Below, piece by piece: positions 1 through 9,749 of a stretch of 64,000 bases of DNA (positions are counted from its first letter, which is position 1; each line of letters opens with the position of its first letter). The position numbers were made by a program, and so were the translations under genes. The stretch is from NCBI GenBank assembly GCA_021498095.1, contig JAIZWK010000001.1:2680810-2744809 (forward strand). Reading direction: 5' to 3'. Under the pieces are notes generated by a model. That model was not told the DNA's origin. It saw only the letters and a list, made by a program, of their open reading frames with translations, and ran no database searches. This DNA comes from Candidatus Harpocratesius repetitus (lineage in GTDB: Archaea; Asgardarchaeota; Lokiarchaeia; Sigyniarchaeales; Promethearchaeaceae).

Positions 1-2
1 AG

Positions 3-146
3 AAATTAGGATTACGATTGTTAATGTCTATTTTCCCTGCAATTGCACTATTAATCGGCTTATTTTTCTTGTGGAAATTTCCTTTAACAAAAGAAAAAGT
101 AAAGAAGAATCAAGAGCAAAGAAAAACTCTCAAAATTGGAGAATAA
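3..146 (+). CDS. C-terminal end of a GPH/MFS-type transporter (partial)
   Basis: The frame is open from the window edge to a TAA at 144-146. The visible 47 residues contain one hydrophobic segment (around LLMSIFPAIALLIGLFF) followed by a lysine-rich cytoplasmic tail. A last transmembrane helix followed by a PLT-type motif and a charged tail resembles the C-terminus of GPH (glycoside-pentoside-hexuronide):cation symporters, a family also present complete at 16302-17702. Only the tail is visible, so the family call is tentative. The next gene starts 28 nt downstream on the same strand, which suggests co-transcription with the Gfo/Idh/MocA oxidoreductase and uptake of its substrate. Confidence 0.5.
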   Translation, partial: KLGLRLLMSIFPAIALLIGLFFLWKFPLTKEKVKKNQEQRKTLKIGE

Positions 147-173
147 AGAGAAATCAAACGGAGATTAAAAAGA

Positions 174-1316
174 ATGGCAGATAAAATTAAAATGGGAATA
201 ATAGGATTAGGTCGTATCAGTACCCTTCATTTAGAAGCTTATCGTGAGAAACATGGTTTAAATGCAGAGCTGGTTGCAATTTGTGATAAAAACAAAAAAA
301 GATTAAAAGAAATCTCCGATGAATTTAATATTCCAGAAGAAAATTGTTTTACTGATTATGAAGATTTGTTAAAGTTTAATCAAGTGGATGCTGTTGAAAT
401 TCTTTTACCCCATAATCTTCATGAAAAGGTAACAATAGCGGCAGCAAAAGCAGGAAAACATATTTCTCTTCAAAAAGTCCCTGCCATGACACTAAGTCAA
501 ATGGATCATATGATAAATGCTACCCGAGAAAATAAAGTTCAATTTCGAGTATTTGAAAATTTTCGGTTTCATGAGCCCTATGTAAAAGCCATGAAAATGA
601 TTGAAGAAGGTGTAATTGGAGAAACTACTAGAATCGATTACCGAATGTATGCTGGCTATCAAACTTTGGGTGGATGGGAAGTTCCTATGAAATCTAATTT
701 ATGGAGATTAACTGAGAAAGCAAATTATAAATCACCTACGATTTTTGATGATGGTTATCATAAACATTCAGTTATTTCTTGGATGCTTCAAGAGCCAATT
801 GAGTCGATTATTGCTTGGGTTGGAAAATACCAAATAAAATTAGGTGGTCTTCCAACTCCCATTTTTTGGGATAGTCCATCAAATATAACTTATATATGTA
901 AAAATAAATCTCATTACGCAACTTGGAGTCAACATCTTCAAGATTTTTTCCCAATGCATACAGATTATTATAATTGCGACGAATATATGGATATAATCGG
1001 TGAAAAAGGTGCAATTTTCATTCCTGGTTGCACAGGAAGTTGGTTTAAAACATGTGAAGTAGGTCCTGGAAAGGAAGGTATTCATTGGTGCACTGAAGAT
1101 GGAAAATGGCACAGTGATACTTCTATGAATTCAGATTGGCAACAATCATTCATAAATTGCTCAAAACACTTTATTGAAAGTTTGCGCACAGATAAAACTC
1201 CACAATTAACTCCTGAAGATGCACGTTACATCCTCCAAATTGCTTTAGCAGCGGTAAAATCCAGCAGAGAACATTATAGGGAGGTAAAATTGAAAGAAAT
1301 AAAGGATGGAATTTAA
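174..1316 (+). CDS. Gfo/Idh/MocA-family NAD(P)-dependent oxidoreductase
   Basis: This 380-residue protein has an N-terminal Rossmann fold with the dinucleotide-binding motif GIIGLGRIS (about residues 8-16). The AICDKN segment ends the second strand, and the family's usual EKP region appears as LQKVP (about 101-105). The C-terminal half fits the family's substrate-binding/dimerisation domain. Members oxidise or reduce sugars, inositols and amino-sugar derivatives; the substrate cannot be read from the sequence. The Glu of the classic EKP lysine motif is Gln here while the Lys is kept. A GGAG-like site at about 161-164 supports the ATG start. The gene follows a transporter end and faces a dehydratase, which suggests carbohydrate or polyol catabolism. 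Confidence 0.85.
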   Translation: MADKIKMGIIGLGRISTLHLEAYREKHGLNAELVAICDKNKKRLKEISDEFNIPEENCFTDYEDLLKFNQVDAVEILLPHNLHEKVTIAAAKAGKHISLQKVPAMTLSQMDHMINATRENKVQFRVFENFRFHEPYVKAMKMIEEGVIGETTRIDYRMYAGYQTLGGWEVPMKSNLWRLTEKANYKSPTIFDDGYHKHSVISWMLQEPIESIIAWVGKYQIKLGGLPTPIFWDSPSNITYICKNKSHYATWSQHLQDFFPMHTDYYNCDEYMDIIGEKGAIFIPGCTGSWFKTCEVGPGKEGIHWCTEDGKWHSDTSMNSDWQQSFINCSKHFIESLRTDKTPQLTPEDARYILQIALAAVKSSREHYREVKLKEIKDGI

Positions 1317-1393
1317 TCAGTGGATAAAAACAATTTTTTTTGCAATCATTTAATAATTTAGTAGTTTACTACATTTAGCACATTTAGTGTTAG

Positions 1394-3076
1394 TTAATTA
1401 ATTTTTCTATGTGTATTTTCAAAAATTGCACCAAATTTAGCACTTGATACAATTCTCGGATATAAAAATAGAAAACCCTTGTTATTCTTTATAGGAGGGC
1501 GTTTCCATTTTGCTTTTCTCTCTTCTAATTCTTGTTCTGAAATAAGAATATTCAATTTTCTGTTTGGAATGTCAATTTCTATTTGATCACCATCTTTAAC
1601 CAAAGCAATAGGTCCTCCTTCATATGCTTCAGGACATACATGCCCAATACATGGCCCTCGGCTTGCACCACTATATCTACCATCTGTAATCATTGCTACT
1701 GAATCTCCTAATCCCATTCCAATTAATAACGCAGCTGGAATTGACATTTCTCTCATACCAGGCGATCCTTTAGGACCTTCATAAATTATAACTAAAATAT
1801 CTCCCGGATTGACTTTTTTTGACAATAAAGCATCTCGTACTTCTTCTTCAGAATGAAAAACTTTTGCAATCCCTGTATATTTTAGCATTTTGGGGTGAAC
1901 CCCGCTTTCTTTGACAATACAACCTTCTGGTGCTAGATTTCCTTTCAATACTGCAATTCCTCCATGATCAGAAATTGGATTATTTAAAGGTGCAATAAGT
2001 GAAGACGATTGTGACTTTTCACTCTGTGATTGGGTATAAATAGATATATTCTCTTTGAGTGTCGTACCAAGAATAGTAAGACAATTAAGATGAAGTAAAG
2101 GAGATAATTCTTTTAAAATGGCCATGATGCCTCCAGATTCATGAAACTTTGTTATAGTTAATGGAGATGAAGGTTTTAATTTTATCAATAATGGGGTTTC
2201 ATCTGAAAAATTACCTATTTTAAAATGATCCCAATCAATATCAAGTTCATGTGCAAATGCCAAGCTATGAAGAACCAAGTTGGAAGAACCACCTATTGCT
2301 AAAGCCAACCGAATGGCATTTTCAAGAGATTTTATGTTAACAATTCTAGTTATTGTAATTTGCTTTTTTATCAAATCCATTATTATGTTTCCAATTTTTG
2401 AAGTCAATTCCAACTGTTCTTGACTTAGAGCTGTAATTAACGCAGAATTGGGGATGGACAAGCCCAGAGCTTCAATCATAGATGCCATAGTGTTTGCGGT
2501 TCCCATCATATTACACGCTCCAGCAGAACAAGTATTTTCAATTATTAAGTTTAGGTCATTTTCACTTAAATCACCTACATTCCATCTACCTATAGCCTCT
2601 TTGATATCAGAAGTAACAAATTCACCCAATTTAGGAATGTTACAAGGTTTCATAATCCCTCCAGTAAAAAATACGGTTGGTAAATTACATCTAATGGCTC
2701 CCATTAACATACCTGGAATAATTTTATCACATGATGCAATACAGATTAAAGCATCAAATCCTTGTGCCATTACTTGAGCTTCAACTGAAGCTGCAATTAA
2801 TTCTCGGGAAGGTAATACATATTTACTTCGATCTCCATTATTTGCAATTCCATCACAAATACCTATTGTATTAAATTGCATAGGAGTTCCACCTGCTTTT
2901 TTTACTGAAGAAGCAATTAAATTTCCAAGTTTTTGCAGATGAACATGACCCGGATTCATAGTGTTATATGAATTAGCAATTGCAATTAATGGTTTTTGCA
3001 GATCTGAAGGAGAATATCCGCATCCATGATAAAGTGCGCGTTTATATGCATTTTCAGGTATTAATTTTATAGGCAT
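1394..3076 (-). CDS. IlvD/Edd-family dehydratase (dihydroxy-acid or sugar-acid dehydratase)
   Basis: About 560 residues match the IlvD/Edd dehydratases along their full length. Visible marks are NPGHVHL near the N-terminus, [11 protein letters not shown], the cluster Cys in [13 protein letters not shown], a second Cys motif [16 protein letters not shown], and the catalytic-Ser region [11 protein letters not shown]. The first region has PGH rather than a Cys, as in E. coli IlvD, so its absence is not a defect and suggests the [4Fe-4S] type. The product could be dihydroxy-acid dehydratase (valine/isoleucine synthesis) or a sugar-acid dehydratase. The neighbouring Gfo/Idh/MocA and TPP enzymes lean to the latter, but no substrate is assigned. 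The start is set at ATG 3076; a TTG at 3091 would add five residues. The gene is convergent with the oxidoreductase and divergent from the TPP enzyme. Confidence 0.85.
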   Translation of the reverse strand: MPIKLIPENAYKRALYHGCGYSPSDLQKPLIAIANSYNTMNPGHVHLQKLGNLIASSVKKAGGTPMQFNTIGICDGIANNGDRSKYVLPSRELIAASVEAQVMAQGFDALICIASCDKIIPGMLMGAIRCNLPTVFFTGGIMKPCNIPKLGEFVTSDIKEAIGRWNVGDLSENDLNLIIENTCSAGACNMMGTANTMASMIEALGLSIPNSALITALSQEQLELTSKIGNIIMDLIKKQITITRIVNIKSLENAIRLALAIGGSSNLVLHSLAFAHELDIDWDHFKIGNFSDETPLLIKLKPSSPLTITKFHESGGIMAILKELSPLLHLNCLTILGTTLKENISIYTQSQSEKSQSSSLIAPLNNPISDHGGIAVLKGNLAPEGCIVKESGVHPKMLKYTGIAKVFHSEEEVRDALLSKKVNPGDILVIIYEGPKGSPGMREMSIPAALLIGMGLGDSVAMITDGRYSGASRGPCIGHVCPEAYEGGPIALVKDGDQIEIDIPNRKLNILISEQELEERKAKWKRPPIKNNKGFLFLYPRIVSSAKFGAIFENTHRKIN

Positions 3077-3176
3077 TTTGATGGTCGCCAAAATTCTTTA
3101 TTATAGAATAATGTTTAGTAGTGATTCACCTTATTAGTAATAAAATTAAAATAATAAATGCTAGCTTATTTTGGAG

Positions 3177-5084
3177 ATGAGATATTTGAGTAAGAACCCA
3201 ATAAAAACGCCTTCAATATCATCTAAAGAATCAAAAACAGAAAGTAAAAAAATAAACACTGTTAAACCTGTAAAAACTGGTGGAGAATTAATTGTTGAGT
3301 ATTTAATCCAAGAAGGTGTTCCTTATGTGTTTGGAATTCCCGGTCATGGATCCTTAGGTCTTACAGATGCTTTTTACCGGAACAAAGAAAAGATCAAAGT
3401 TATCCAACCAAAACAAGAAATGGCAGGCGTTCATATGGCTGTGGGCTATTTTCGAGTTTGTGGAAAACCATTAGCAGTATTCACAAGTATTGGCCCTGGT
3501 GGAATTAATACTGCTATTGGATTAGCCGATGCTTTCGTTGATTCGATGCCTGTGTTAGTAATCACTGGAGATACTCATGTTCACATGCGTGGAGTAGGAG
3601 TATTACAAGAAATTGAGCGAAAAAAAGATAGTAATTTTCCTAAAATTTTAGAACCGATCGTTAAACGGCAGTTTGAATTAGCTCATGTTAATCAGATCCC
3701 AAAAGTAATGCAACGTGCATTTAATTTCATGATGACAGGGCGTCGTGGTCCTGTACATATCGATCTTCCAATGGATATTCAATGTGCCCCATGCAATCTA
3801 TTATTACCAAAGCCAATTAAACGTAGAACTACGGCTCGTCAACGGGGTGATTCTCAATTAATCAAAGAAGCAGCCTCAATGTTGATGAAAGCAAAAAGAC
3901 CTGTTTTATGGATGGGAGGAGGTGTCGTTTCTTCTGAAGCATTTAATGAAGTTAAATTACTGGCAGAATTCATTGGAATGCCCGTTTTGGCTTCAATGAT
4001 GGCTCAAGATGCCTTTCCTAACGATCATCCTTTATTTGCCTATTCAACTGGTTCAAAAGGAACTAAATGCGGAATCCATATTTCTCGGTCTGCAGATGTC
4101 GTATTAGCTCTTGGAACACGATTTGCAGATGAATCTACTTGCTCATATAAAAAAGGAATCGCTTGGAACTTTGGTCCAAATGAAAATGACACACGTCTTA
4201 TTCAAGTAGATATAGACCCTCATGAAATTGGGAAGAATTATCCTGTTGATATTGGAATTCTTGGTGATATTAAAGCAGTTGTTGCGGAATTACTTACATA
4301 CTTGAAGAATAATTTTAAAGCGAAAGATTACGAAAAAACGGAATATTTTGCTGAGCTTCAAAAGTATCGAGACGAATGGAAACAATTTATAAACGAATGG
4401 GCGAAACCAGAAATTGAACCTGTTATGATTTCCTGCGTATTGAAGGAGCTGCGCGCATTTCTTAATAGAGATGCTATTGTAGTTACTTCTTCTGGAAATG
4501 TTCAAGCGCAGATCATCCAAGAATTCGAATTTTATGAACCTCATACAAATATCACTGCAGGTGGTTTTTCTACTATGGGATTTGCGTTACCTGCTGCAAT
4601 TGGAGCTAAATTAGCCGCTTCAGACAAACAAATCGTCGCATTAGCGGGTGATGGAGATTTTATGATGACAATGCAAGAATTACATACAGCAAAACAACTG
4701 AACTTAAATATCGTGATTATAATTTTGAATAACTCCGGTTGGATGGCGATCACCGATTTGCAACGCGCTGTATATGGTTTTGATAGATCTTATGCCACAG
4801 AATTCTATGATCAAGATGGAAATATATATTCTCCAAATTTTTCAAAAATTGCTGAAGGATTTCACATTTGGAATACTAGAATCTCCAAGAATTCTCAAAT
4901 TGAACCAGCTTTAAAAGAAGCATTTGAACAAAAAGGTCCTGCAGTCATTGAAATAATTGTGAATAGAGATCCAAAATATAGTGGAAGCCCTGCTTGGGGT
5001 TGGTGGGATGTGCCCATTCCTGCTTATTTGGAGGATAAACGTAATAAATATGAAAAAGAAATTCTTGAAGAATCGTTGAACTAA
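3177..5084 (+). CDS. Thiamine-pyrophosphate-dependent enzyme, acetolactate-synthase-like
   Basis: About 635 residues with the three-domain plan of TPP enzymes of the acetolactate synthase superfamily. The N-terminal Pyr domain has GGELIVEYLIQEGVPYVFG and a catalytic Glu in PKQEMAG. A central domain follows, and the C-terminal PP domain carries the TPP/Mg motif GDGDFMMT..N..NNSGW. The segment GVGVLQEIERKK replaces the GTDAFQE stretch of true acetolactate synthases, so I do not call it IlvB. It resembles the uncharacterised TPP-binding proteins often found beside sugar and polyol genes. About 30 N-terminal residues are low-complexity. The start is unsure: TTG 3171, ATG 3177 and TTG 3186 are in frame, and GGAG at 3173-3176 has normal spacing only to TTG 3186. 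The gene is divergent from the dehydratase. Confidence 0.8.
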   Translation: MRYLSKNPIKTPSISSKESKTESKKINTVKPVKTGGELIVEYLIQEGVPYVFGIPGHGSLGLTDAFYRNKEKIKVIQPKQEMAGVHMAVGYFRVCGKPLAVFTSIGPGGINTAIGLADAFVDSMPVLVITGDTHVHMRGVGVLQEIERKKDSNFPKILEPIVKRQFELAHVNQIPKVMQRAFNFMMTGRRGPVHIDLPMDIQCAPCNLLLPKPIKRRTTARQRGDSQLIKEAASMLMKAKRPVLWMGGGVVSSEAFNEVKLLAEFIGMPVLASMMAQDAFPNDHPLFAYSTGSKGTKCGIHISRSADVVLALGTRFADESTCSYKKGIAWNFGPNENDTRLIQVDIDPHEIGKNYPVDIGILGDIKAVVAELLTYLKNNFKAKDYEKTEYFAELQKYRDEWKQFINEWAKPEIEPVMISCVLKELRAFLNRDAIVVTSSGNVQAQIIQEFEFYEPHTNITAGGFSTMGFALPAAIGAKLAASDKQIVALAGDGDFMMTMQELHTAKQLNLNIVIIILNNSGWMAITDLQRAVYGFDRSYATEFYDQDGNIYSPNFSKIAEGFHIWNTRISKNSQIEPALKEAFEQKGPAVIEIIVNRDPKYSGSPAWGWWDVPIPAYLEDKRNKYEKEILEESLN

Positions 5085-5254
5085 TAAAACAGTTCTTTTT
5101 TTTCATAAGATTTCACTTTAATCTTTAATCTCTACGTTGCTCATTGGTAAAATATGATTAAAATGGATGATGAAGAAGTATATGAAAGTTAAGATAATGG
5201 AAATGGAAAAAAAGATAAAAAATAGACACGATATTTGAAATAACTTATCTAAAA

Positions 5255-6451
5255 TTATTTTTGGTAAGATTTCCAAACTTCTTCTAAATCAGGTCTGCGA
5301 ATTGTTTCTTTGATATACTCGGCATATTCTTCGCCGGTTACACCTGTATCTCGACCGGTAATTTTCTTTTTACGTTCAAATTGAGCACAAATATCTAAAG
5401 CCATTTCCAATTTCTTCGCTTTTTCTACAAAACCAATGTGGTTTAATAATAATGCAGTTGCTTTGATGATACTTGAAGGATCAGCATATTTTTCTCGACC
5501 TTCTTTAATCATTTTCAATGCAGAACCGTGAATGGCTTCAAACATTGCGTAACGTTTTCCAATGTTGGCACTACCAGCGGTTCCAACACCACCCTGAATT
5601 TGACCACCTTCATCAGTGATAATATCACCATAAAGATTTGGAGCAACAAATACTCGGAATTGACTCTGACGGGCAGGATCAATCAATTTTGCAGTGGCAA
5701 TGTCGATATACCAGTCGTCCCATTCAACTTGTGGATATTCTTTTGCGATTCTTTCAGCCATATCCAAGAATTTTCCATCTGTTGCTTTAACTACATTTGC
5801 TTTTGTTATGACTGAAACTTTATTTATATTATTTTTAGCTGCATAATCAAATGCTAAACGGATAATTCGCTCTGCTCCTGGAGAGGTGATTACTTTAAAG
5901 TCAATGGCTAAATCTTCATTAACATTTACACCTTTTGAACCTAAAACATAAGCACCTTCAGTATTTTCCCGGAAGAACATCCAATCGATATTCTTTTCAG
6001 GTACTTTCACAGGACGCACATTTGCAAATAAATCTAAAGCACGACGCATGGCAACATTTGCACTTTCAATGTTTGGCCAAGGACTTCCTTTCCATGGAGT
6101 TGTTGTTGGACCTTTTAAAATAACATGACATTTCTTAATTTCTTCCAAAACATCATCAGGAATAGCTTTCATTACTTTTGCTCGATTTTCAATGGTTAAA
6201 CCTTCAATTTTGCGGATTTCGATTTTTCCACTTTTGATTTCTTCATCAAGCAAGAATTTTAGAATTTCAGAAGCGTGAGCTGTAATTGCAGGTCCAATTC
6301 CATCTCCACCACAAACACCAATTATAATTGGTTTTAATTTAGAATAATCGATCCAATCTCCTTCTTCTTTCATTTTTTTTACTCGAGCAAGTTGATCTCG
6401 GACCAATTCTTCGAAATGTTTAACGGCATTTTGAATTTCTTCTTCAGACAT
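5255..6451 (-). CDS. Isocitrate dehydrogenase (isocitrate/isopropylmalate dehydrogenase family)
   Basis: This 398-residue beta-decarboxylating dehydrogenase interconverts isocitrate and 2-oxoglutarate + CO2. Evidence includes the N-terminal GGDGIGP, the substrate-binding run Ser130-x-Asn132-xxx-Arg136 in ESANVAMRRALDLFANVRP, FFRENTEGAY, the metal-binding region NLYGDIITDEGG, and FEAIHGSA. The serine in the SxNxxxR motif fits isocitrate better than isopropylmalate. Coenzyme specificity was not assigned. It is the last gene of a minus-strand run aconitase > aclB > aclA > idh, 90 nt downstream of aclA, so the neighbours independently support isocitrate as the substrate. About 40 charged N-terminal residues precede the core. 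Confidence 0.88.
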   Translation of the reverse strand: MSEEEIQNAVKHFEELVRDQLARVKKMKEEGDWIDYSKLKPIIIGVCGGDGIGPAITAHASEILKFLLDEEIKSGKIEIRKIEGLTIENRAKVMKAIPDDVLEEIKKCHVILKGPTTTPWKGSPWPNIESANVAMRRALDLFANVRPVKVPEKNIDWMFFRENTEGAYVLGSKGVNVNEDLAIDFKVITSPGAERIIRLAFDYAAKNNINKVSVITKANVVKATDGKFLDMAERIAKEYPQVEWDDWYIDIATAKLIDPARQSQFRVFVAPNLYGDIITDEGGQIQGGVGTAGSANIGKRYAMFEAIHGSALKMIKEGREKYADPSSIIKATALLLNHIGFVEKAKKLEMALDICAQFERKKKITGRDTGVTGEEYAEYIKETIRRPDLEEVWKSYQK

Positions 6452-6541
6452 ATTTTATCACGGTTTTTTACTGATTGAAAAAAAATAGGTTATTTATTAA
6501 AAAAAGAAAAATAATAGAGAGTTTTATTATATTATAATTAA

Positions 6542-8380
6542 TTAATCCCGGTAGAACAAGATTTCATCCCAAGGTTGTCGATATAATCGGGTTCGAAGGC
6601 GTTTTTGGTCAAATATATGTCCCATCATACCAATTGATCTACCCAATACAAACAACCCATTTAATGCCTCACTATTAAGTATATCTTGCTTTTCTTCTTC
6701 AGTAAAGCCAAGATTCTCTAATAGATCGAGGAAACAGATTCCAATACATCCATCTACGTTCAAAATTAAATTATTTCGTTTTGAAGTAGTCAATTTCTCA
6801 ACTTCTAAAGCATAATCTAAGTATGGATGGGTGGGAAAATTGGAATTTACAAATTTTTTGAGTAATTGGACTCGAACATCAGGGTTTTGCACAGATTTAA
6901 TTCGGTGTCCAATTCCAGGGATATTTTTCTTTTCTACTTTCTTCATGTAATTTATGAATTCCATCGGGGTCATACCCTTATCCTTAGCCATTTTGAAATA
7001 TTTGGCACCGTCACTAATTGCACCGCCAAATCGAGGTCCAATGGTTAAAATTCCAGCAGCTAAGGAAGACATTAAATCTTTTCCTGCACGAGCCGTAACA
7101 ATAGCATTATGAGCTCCAGAAACTGCAGGTCCATGATCAGCTGTTAGTTTAATTACCATTTCAATGTATTCTTGAGCATAATCAGGTAATTCTTTTTTGA
7201 ACCAAAGCATACCAATAATGTATCCGATAGATTTCTTTTCAGTAATGATTTTATCTAATCCTTTACCATTATAGAGTGGAACATCTCCTCTATCATCTGT
7301 AATAGTACAAACCATGTCTGTTGGGCGTCGAACTAATCCTTCTTTTACTGCTTGAGCAAAATCCATTGGGATTTTTGGAGGTTCAAATTCTTCAACAGGA
7401 TCAATTTTTCCTTCTGCTTTTAATTTTTCAAATGTTTCACGAATCTTATCTCCCAATGTATCATATGTATCAGGAACAATTGCTCCAGCAGTTTTAAGCG
7501 CTGAATTTTTTGCATCAGCTGTTTCTTTATCGCTACCAGCCATTGCACCAGCATGACCAAATTGAAGTCCTTTAGGTAAGATTTTTGCAGCAGTTCCAGT
7601 AACCCAGATAACTAAAGGTTTTGTTATTTTTCCTTCTTTTAACGCATCCACAATCTTATATTCATCTGTACCACCAATTTCTCCTAAACAAACAAGCATT
7701 TTGATTTTTGGATTATGTTCATAACGTAACAGATGATCAATTAAAGATGCGCCAGGATAACGATCTCCACCAATAGCAATACTTTCATAAATTCCATCAG
7801 AATTCTGGGAAATCATAAAATTCATTTCATTACTCATACCACCAGATTTTGAAACAAATCCTACTGACCCTGGACGATACAATTTAGAAAGAATTACGTT
7901 TTCAATTGTACCCGCAGTATTTCCAATTCTAAAAGCACCGGCACGAATTCCTCCTACAGTAGCAGGCCCAATTATCCATTTACCCCGTTCTCGAGCAATT
8001 TTTCCTAAAATACGACTTTGTCTTTCAGGAATTCCTTCAGCAATGATAGCAACGGTTTTGATTGAATCGAGCTCTAAAGCTTCTTTACTGGTTTCAAAAG
8101 CAGATCTGAATGAAGCAAAGTTTACAACTACACTTGCATTAGGATGCTTTTGTGCAGCTAAAGAAAGATCTTTATAAACAGGTATGATAATTTCATGTGT
8201 GCCAAAGAAAACTTTGTGATATGCAATATAATCAGTCTGAGTGGGACGAATAACTGCTGCCACACTTGGAGTTTTCCGTTTGCAAACATAATCAAAATCA
8301 ATCATTCGTTGGATCGCACGGGTTTGAAATCCATAGACAATGGCTTGAGTATTCTCATCAAATAATTCGTATTCTTCCAT
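6542..8380 (-). CDS. aclA: ATP-citrate lyase, large subunit (CoA-ligase/citryl-CoA lyase part)
   Basis: This 612-residue subunit matches the C-terminal half of animal ATP-citrate lyase (plant ACLB). Residues 1-330 form a succinyl-CoA-synthetase-like part with the phosphorylatable His276 in FGHAGAMAGSDKE. Residues 340-612 form the citrate-synthase-like lyase module with His416 (DHGPAVSGAHN), His492 (GIGHRIKSVQNPD), Asp543 (LNVDG) and the C-terminal DQKR and YRQPWDEI runs. With AclB it splits citrate + ATP + CoA into acetyl-CoA, oxaloacetate, ADP and phosphate. The start lies 1 nt after the aclB stop, and its AAAGGAGG site sits in the last aclB codons, so the two are translationally coupled. 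All catalytic residues I looked for are present. AclA here follows the Chlorobium naming. Confidence 0.95.
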   Translation of the reverse strand: MEEYELFDENTQAIVYGFQTRAIQRMIDFDYVCKRKTPSVAAVIRPTQTDYIAYHKVFFGTHEIIIPVYKDLSLAAQKHPNASVVVNFASFRSAFETSKEALELDSIKTVAIIAEGIPERQSRILGKIARERGKWIIGPATVGGIRAGAFRIGNTAGTIENVILSKLYRPGSVGFVSKSGGMSNEMNFMISQNSDGIYESIAIGGDRYPGASLIDHLLRYEHNPKIKMLVCLGEIGGTDEYKIVDALKEGKITKPLVIWVTGTAAKILPKGLQFGHAGAMAGSDKETADAKNSALKTAGAIVPDTYDTLGDKIRETFEKLKAEGKIDPVEEFEPPKIPMDFAQAVKEGLVRRPTDMVCTITDDRGDVPLYNGKGLDKIITEKKSIGYIIGMLWFKKELPDYAQEYIEMVIKLTADHGPAVSGAHNAIVTARAGKDLMSSLAAGILTIGPRFGGAISDGAKYFKMAKDKGMTPMEFINYMKKVEKKNIPGIGHRIKSVQNPDVRVQLLKKFVNSNFPTHPYLDYALEVEKLTTSKRNNLILNVDGCIGICFLDLLENLGFTEEEKQDILNSEALNGLFVLGRSIGMMGHIFDQKRLRTRLYRQPWDEILFYRD

Positions 8381-8381
8381 T

Positions 8382-9665
8382 TTAGTTTCCTCCTTTCAAT
8401 GCAATCGGCACTATTCGTGTCAATGGTGTATATCGATCATATACTTCAATTGGTATGTCTAATTCTTTTCCAATATCTTTCATCATTTGTAAACCTTCTT
8501 TTTCATATGGACCACCTCGACGAACGTAAATTTTTACATTCGCCTTTTTCAAAGCATCAACTTTTTTGCGAAATGCATTTACAATTCCAGCAAAAGTTGC
8601 TTTAACATTGGTGAAGTTTGCAATACCACCAGCAATGAAAAGATATTTAGGTTTACCTTCAGGGTCTGGATTACGAGTCATTAGATCAATAACCGTTTCT
8701 GCATAGATTTCAGTATGCTCTAATGAAGGATTACCGGAATATTCTCCATAATTGCTTAATTCATTTCCGAATCCAAGGTCAGCAATAGTATCAGTAAAAA
8801 TAACCGATGCACCTCCTCCGGAAAGAAGGGTCCAGATATGCCCATTTGGATTAATTATTCTTAATTTTAAAGAAGCACCTGTTTTTTCATCCAATTCAGC
8901 TATTTTTTGTTCTTCAGGTGTTAATTCTTGCCCGAATCCTCCAGGAAATTCAATAGGGTTTTCTGGATTGCCCCATGTATCTGGATGCAAGAAATAAGCT
9001 GTATTATCTAAACGAGATTTCAAATCTAAAGGTACTATTTGTTTATCTTCAGAAATTGCAAATGGATTAATTTCCAAGAAAGCAAAATCTTGATCTTGAT
9101 AAACATGTAGTAATCCTTTAATGAATTTCTCGACTAAATCGGATAGATCGCCCAAATCTGGTAATTTCCCTTTAAAATCGAAATTATCAATATCGGCATC
9201 AAAAGGAACGGGAATATGAGCAACTTTATCCCAATTTTCTTCTACGAAGATTCCTCCTTCAACTGAGAAATGAATGATATCGTGATCTCTATCTGATGTT
9301 ATTGAAACATAATATTCTGTTTTATGAGGAACAAATGGTTCAACTAATAATCTTTTTAAAACGCCTTTTTTTCCACGAATTTCAAATGTTTTTCCAAGTT
9401 TTTCGGCTGCAAATTGTTTTAATTGGTCAAAATTTCCATCCAATAACAACAAATTTGCTTTCCCGCGTTTACCAAACAGCTGATCAGGTTTTGCTACCAA
9501 TCGATCAGTTTTCAACCAGGGCTGCTTTTCAGCTAGAGCATCAATATCGGTTTCCGGAGTAAGGATTGCTAATTTATTATGAAATTTAAATTCCGGAAAA
9601 TACTTTGGGAGCTGGCTTGCAATAAGCTTTTTTCCATCATATTCATAAATTGGTTTTTGTGCCAT
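8382..9665 (-). CDS. aclB: ATP-citrate lyase, small subunit (ATP-grasp part)
   Basis: This 427-residue subunit corresponds to the N-terminal half of animal ATP-citrate lyase (plant ACLA). It has TDRLVAKPDQL with RRGK-like FGKRGKANL, LLVEPFVPH, the ATP-grasp stretch DFAFLEINPFAIS..VPLDLKSRLD, the SGASLKLRIINPNGHIW region, LLSGGGASVIFTDTI, ELSNYGEYSG and the citrate-binding stretch FIAGGIANFTNV. It binds ATP and citrate and phosphorylates the His of the partner subunit. The gene order small-then-large reproduces the domain order of the fused animal enzyme. Aconitase begins 84 nt upstream on the same strand. The length is normal for the family, and nothing is missing. Confidence 0.94.
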   Translation of the reverse strand: MAQKPIYEYDGKKLIASQLPKYFPEFKFHNKLAILTPETDIDALAEKQPWLKTDRLVAKPDQLFGKRGKANLLLLDGNFDQLKQFAAEKLGKTFEIRGKKGVLKRLLVEPFVPHKTEYYVSITSDRDHDIIHFSVEGGIFVEENWDKVAHIPVPFDADIDNFDFKGKLPDLGDLSDLVEKFIKGLLHVYQDQDFAFLEINPFAISEDKQIVPLDLKSRLDNTAYFLHPDTWGNPENPIEFPGGFGQELTPEEQKIAELDEKTGASLKLRIINPNGHIWTLLSGGGASVIFTDTIADLGFGNELSNYGEYSGNPSLEHTEIYAETVIDLMTRNPDPEGKPKYLFIAGGIANFTNVKATFAGIVNAFRKKVDALKKANVKIYVRRGGPYEKEGLQMMKDIGKELDIPIEVYDRYTPLTRIVPIALKGGN

Positions 9666-9749
9666 TGTAGGTCTACTTGTTTTATTTATTTCTTTTTCTG
9701 ATTTGTAAGTTGAAAAATAAAAAAATTATAAAAGACATTTGGAAAAAAA

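Noticed and set aside
1394..3076. Missing first cluster cysteine in the IlvD-like protein as evidence of an inactive enzyme
   Set aside because: E. coli IlvD also has PGHVHL at this place, so the residue is a class difference.
3171..5084. Calling the TPP enzyme acetolactate synthase (IlvB)
   Set aside because: The GTDAFQE stretch is replaced and no small regulatory subunit gene or ilvC is adjacent.
5085..5254. Small gene between the TPP enzyme and isocitrate dehydrogenase
   Set aside because: Only very short Lys/Glu-rich frames exist; it looks like a convergent spacer.
6542..9665. Naming the acl genes as succinyl-CoA synthetase sucCD
   Set aside because: The large subunit carries a full citrate-synthase-like C-terminal domain and the family motifs are those of ATP-citrate lyase.
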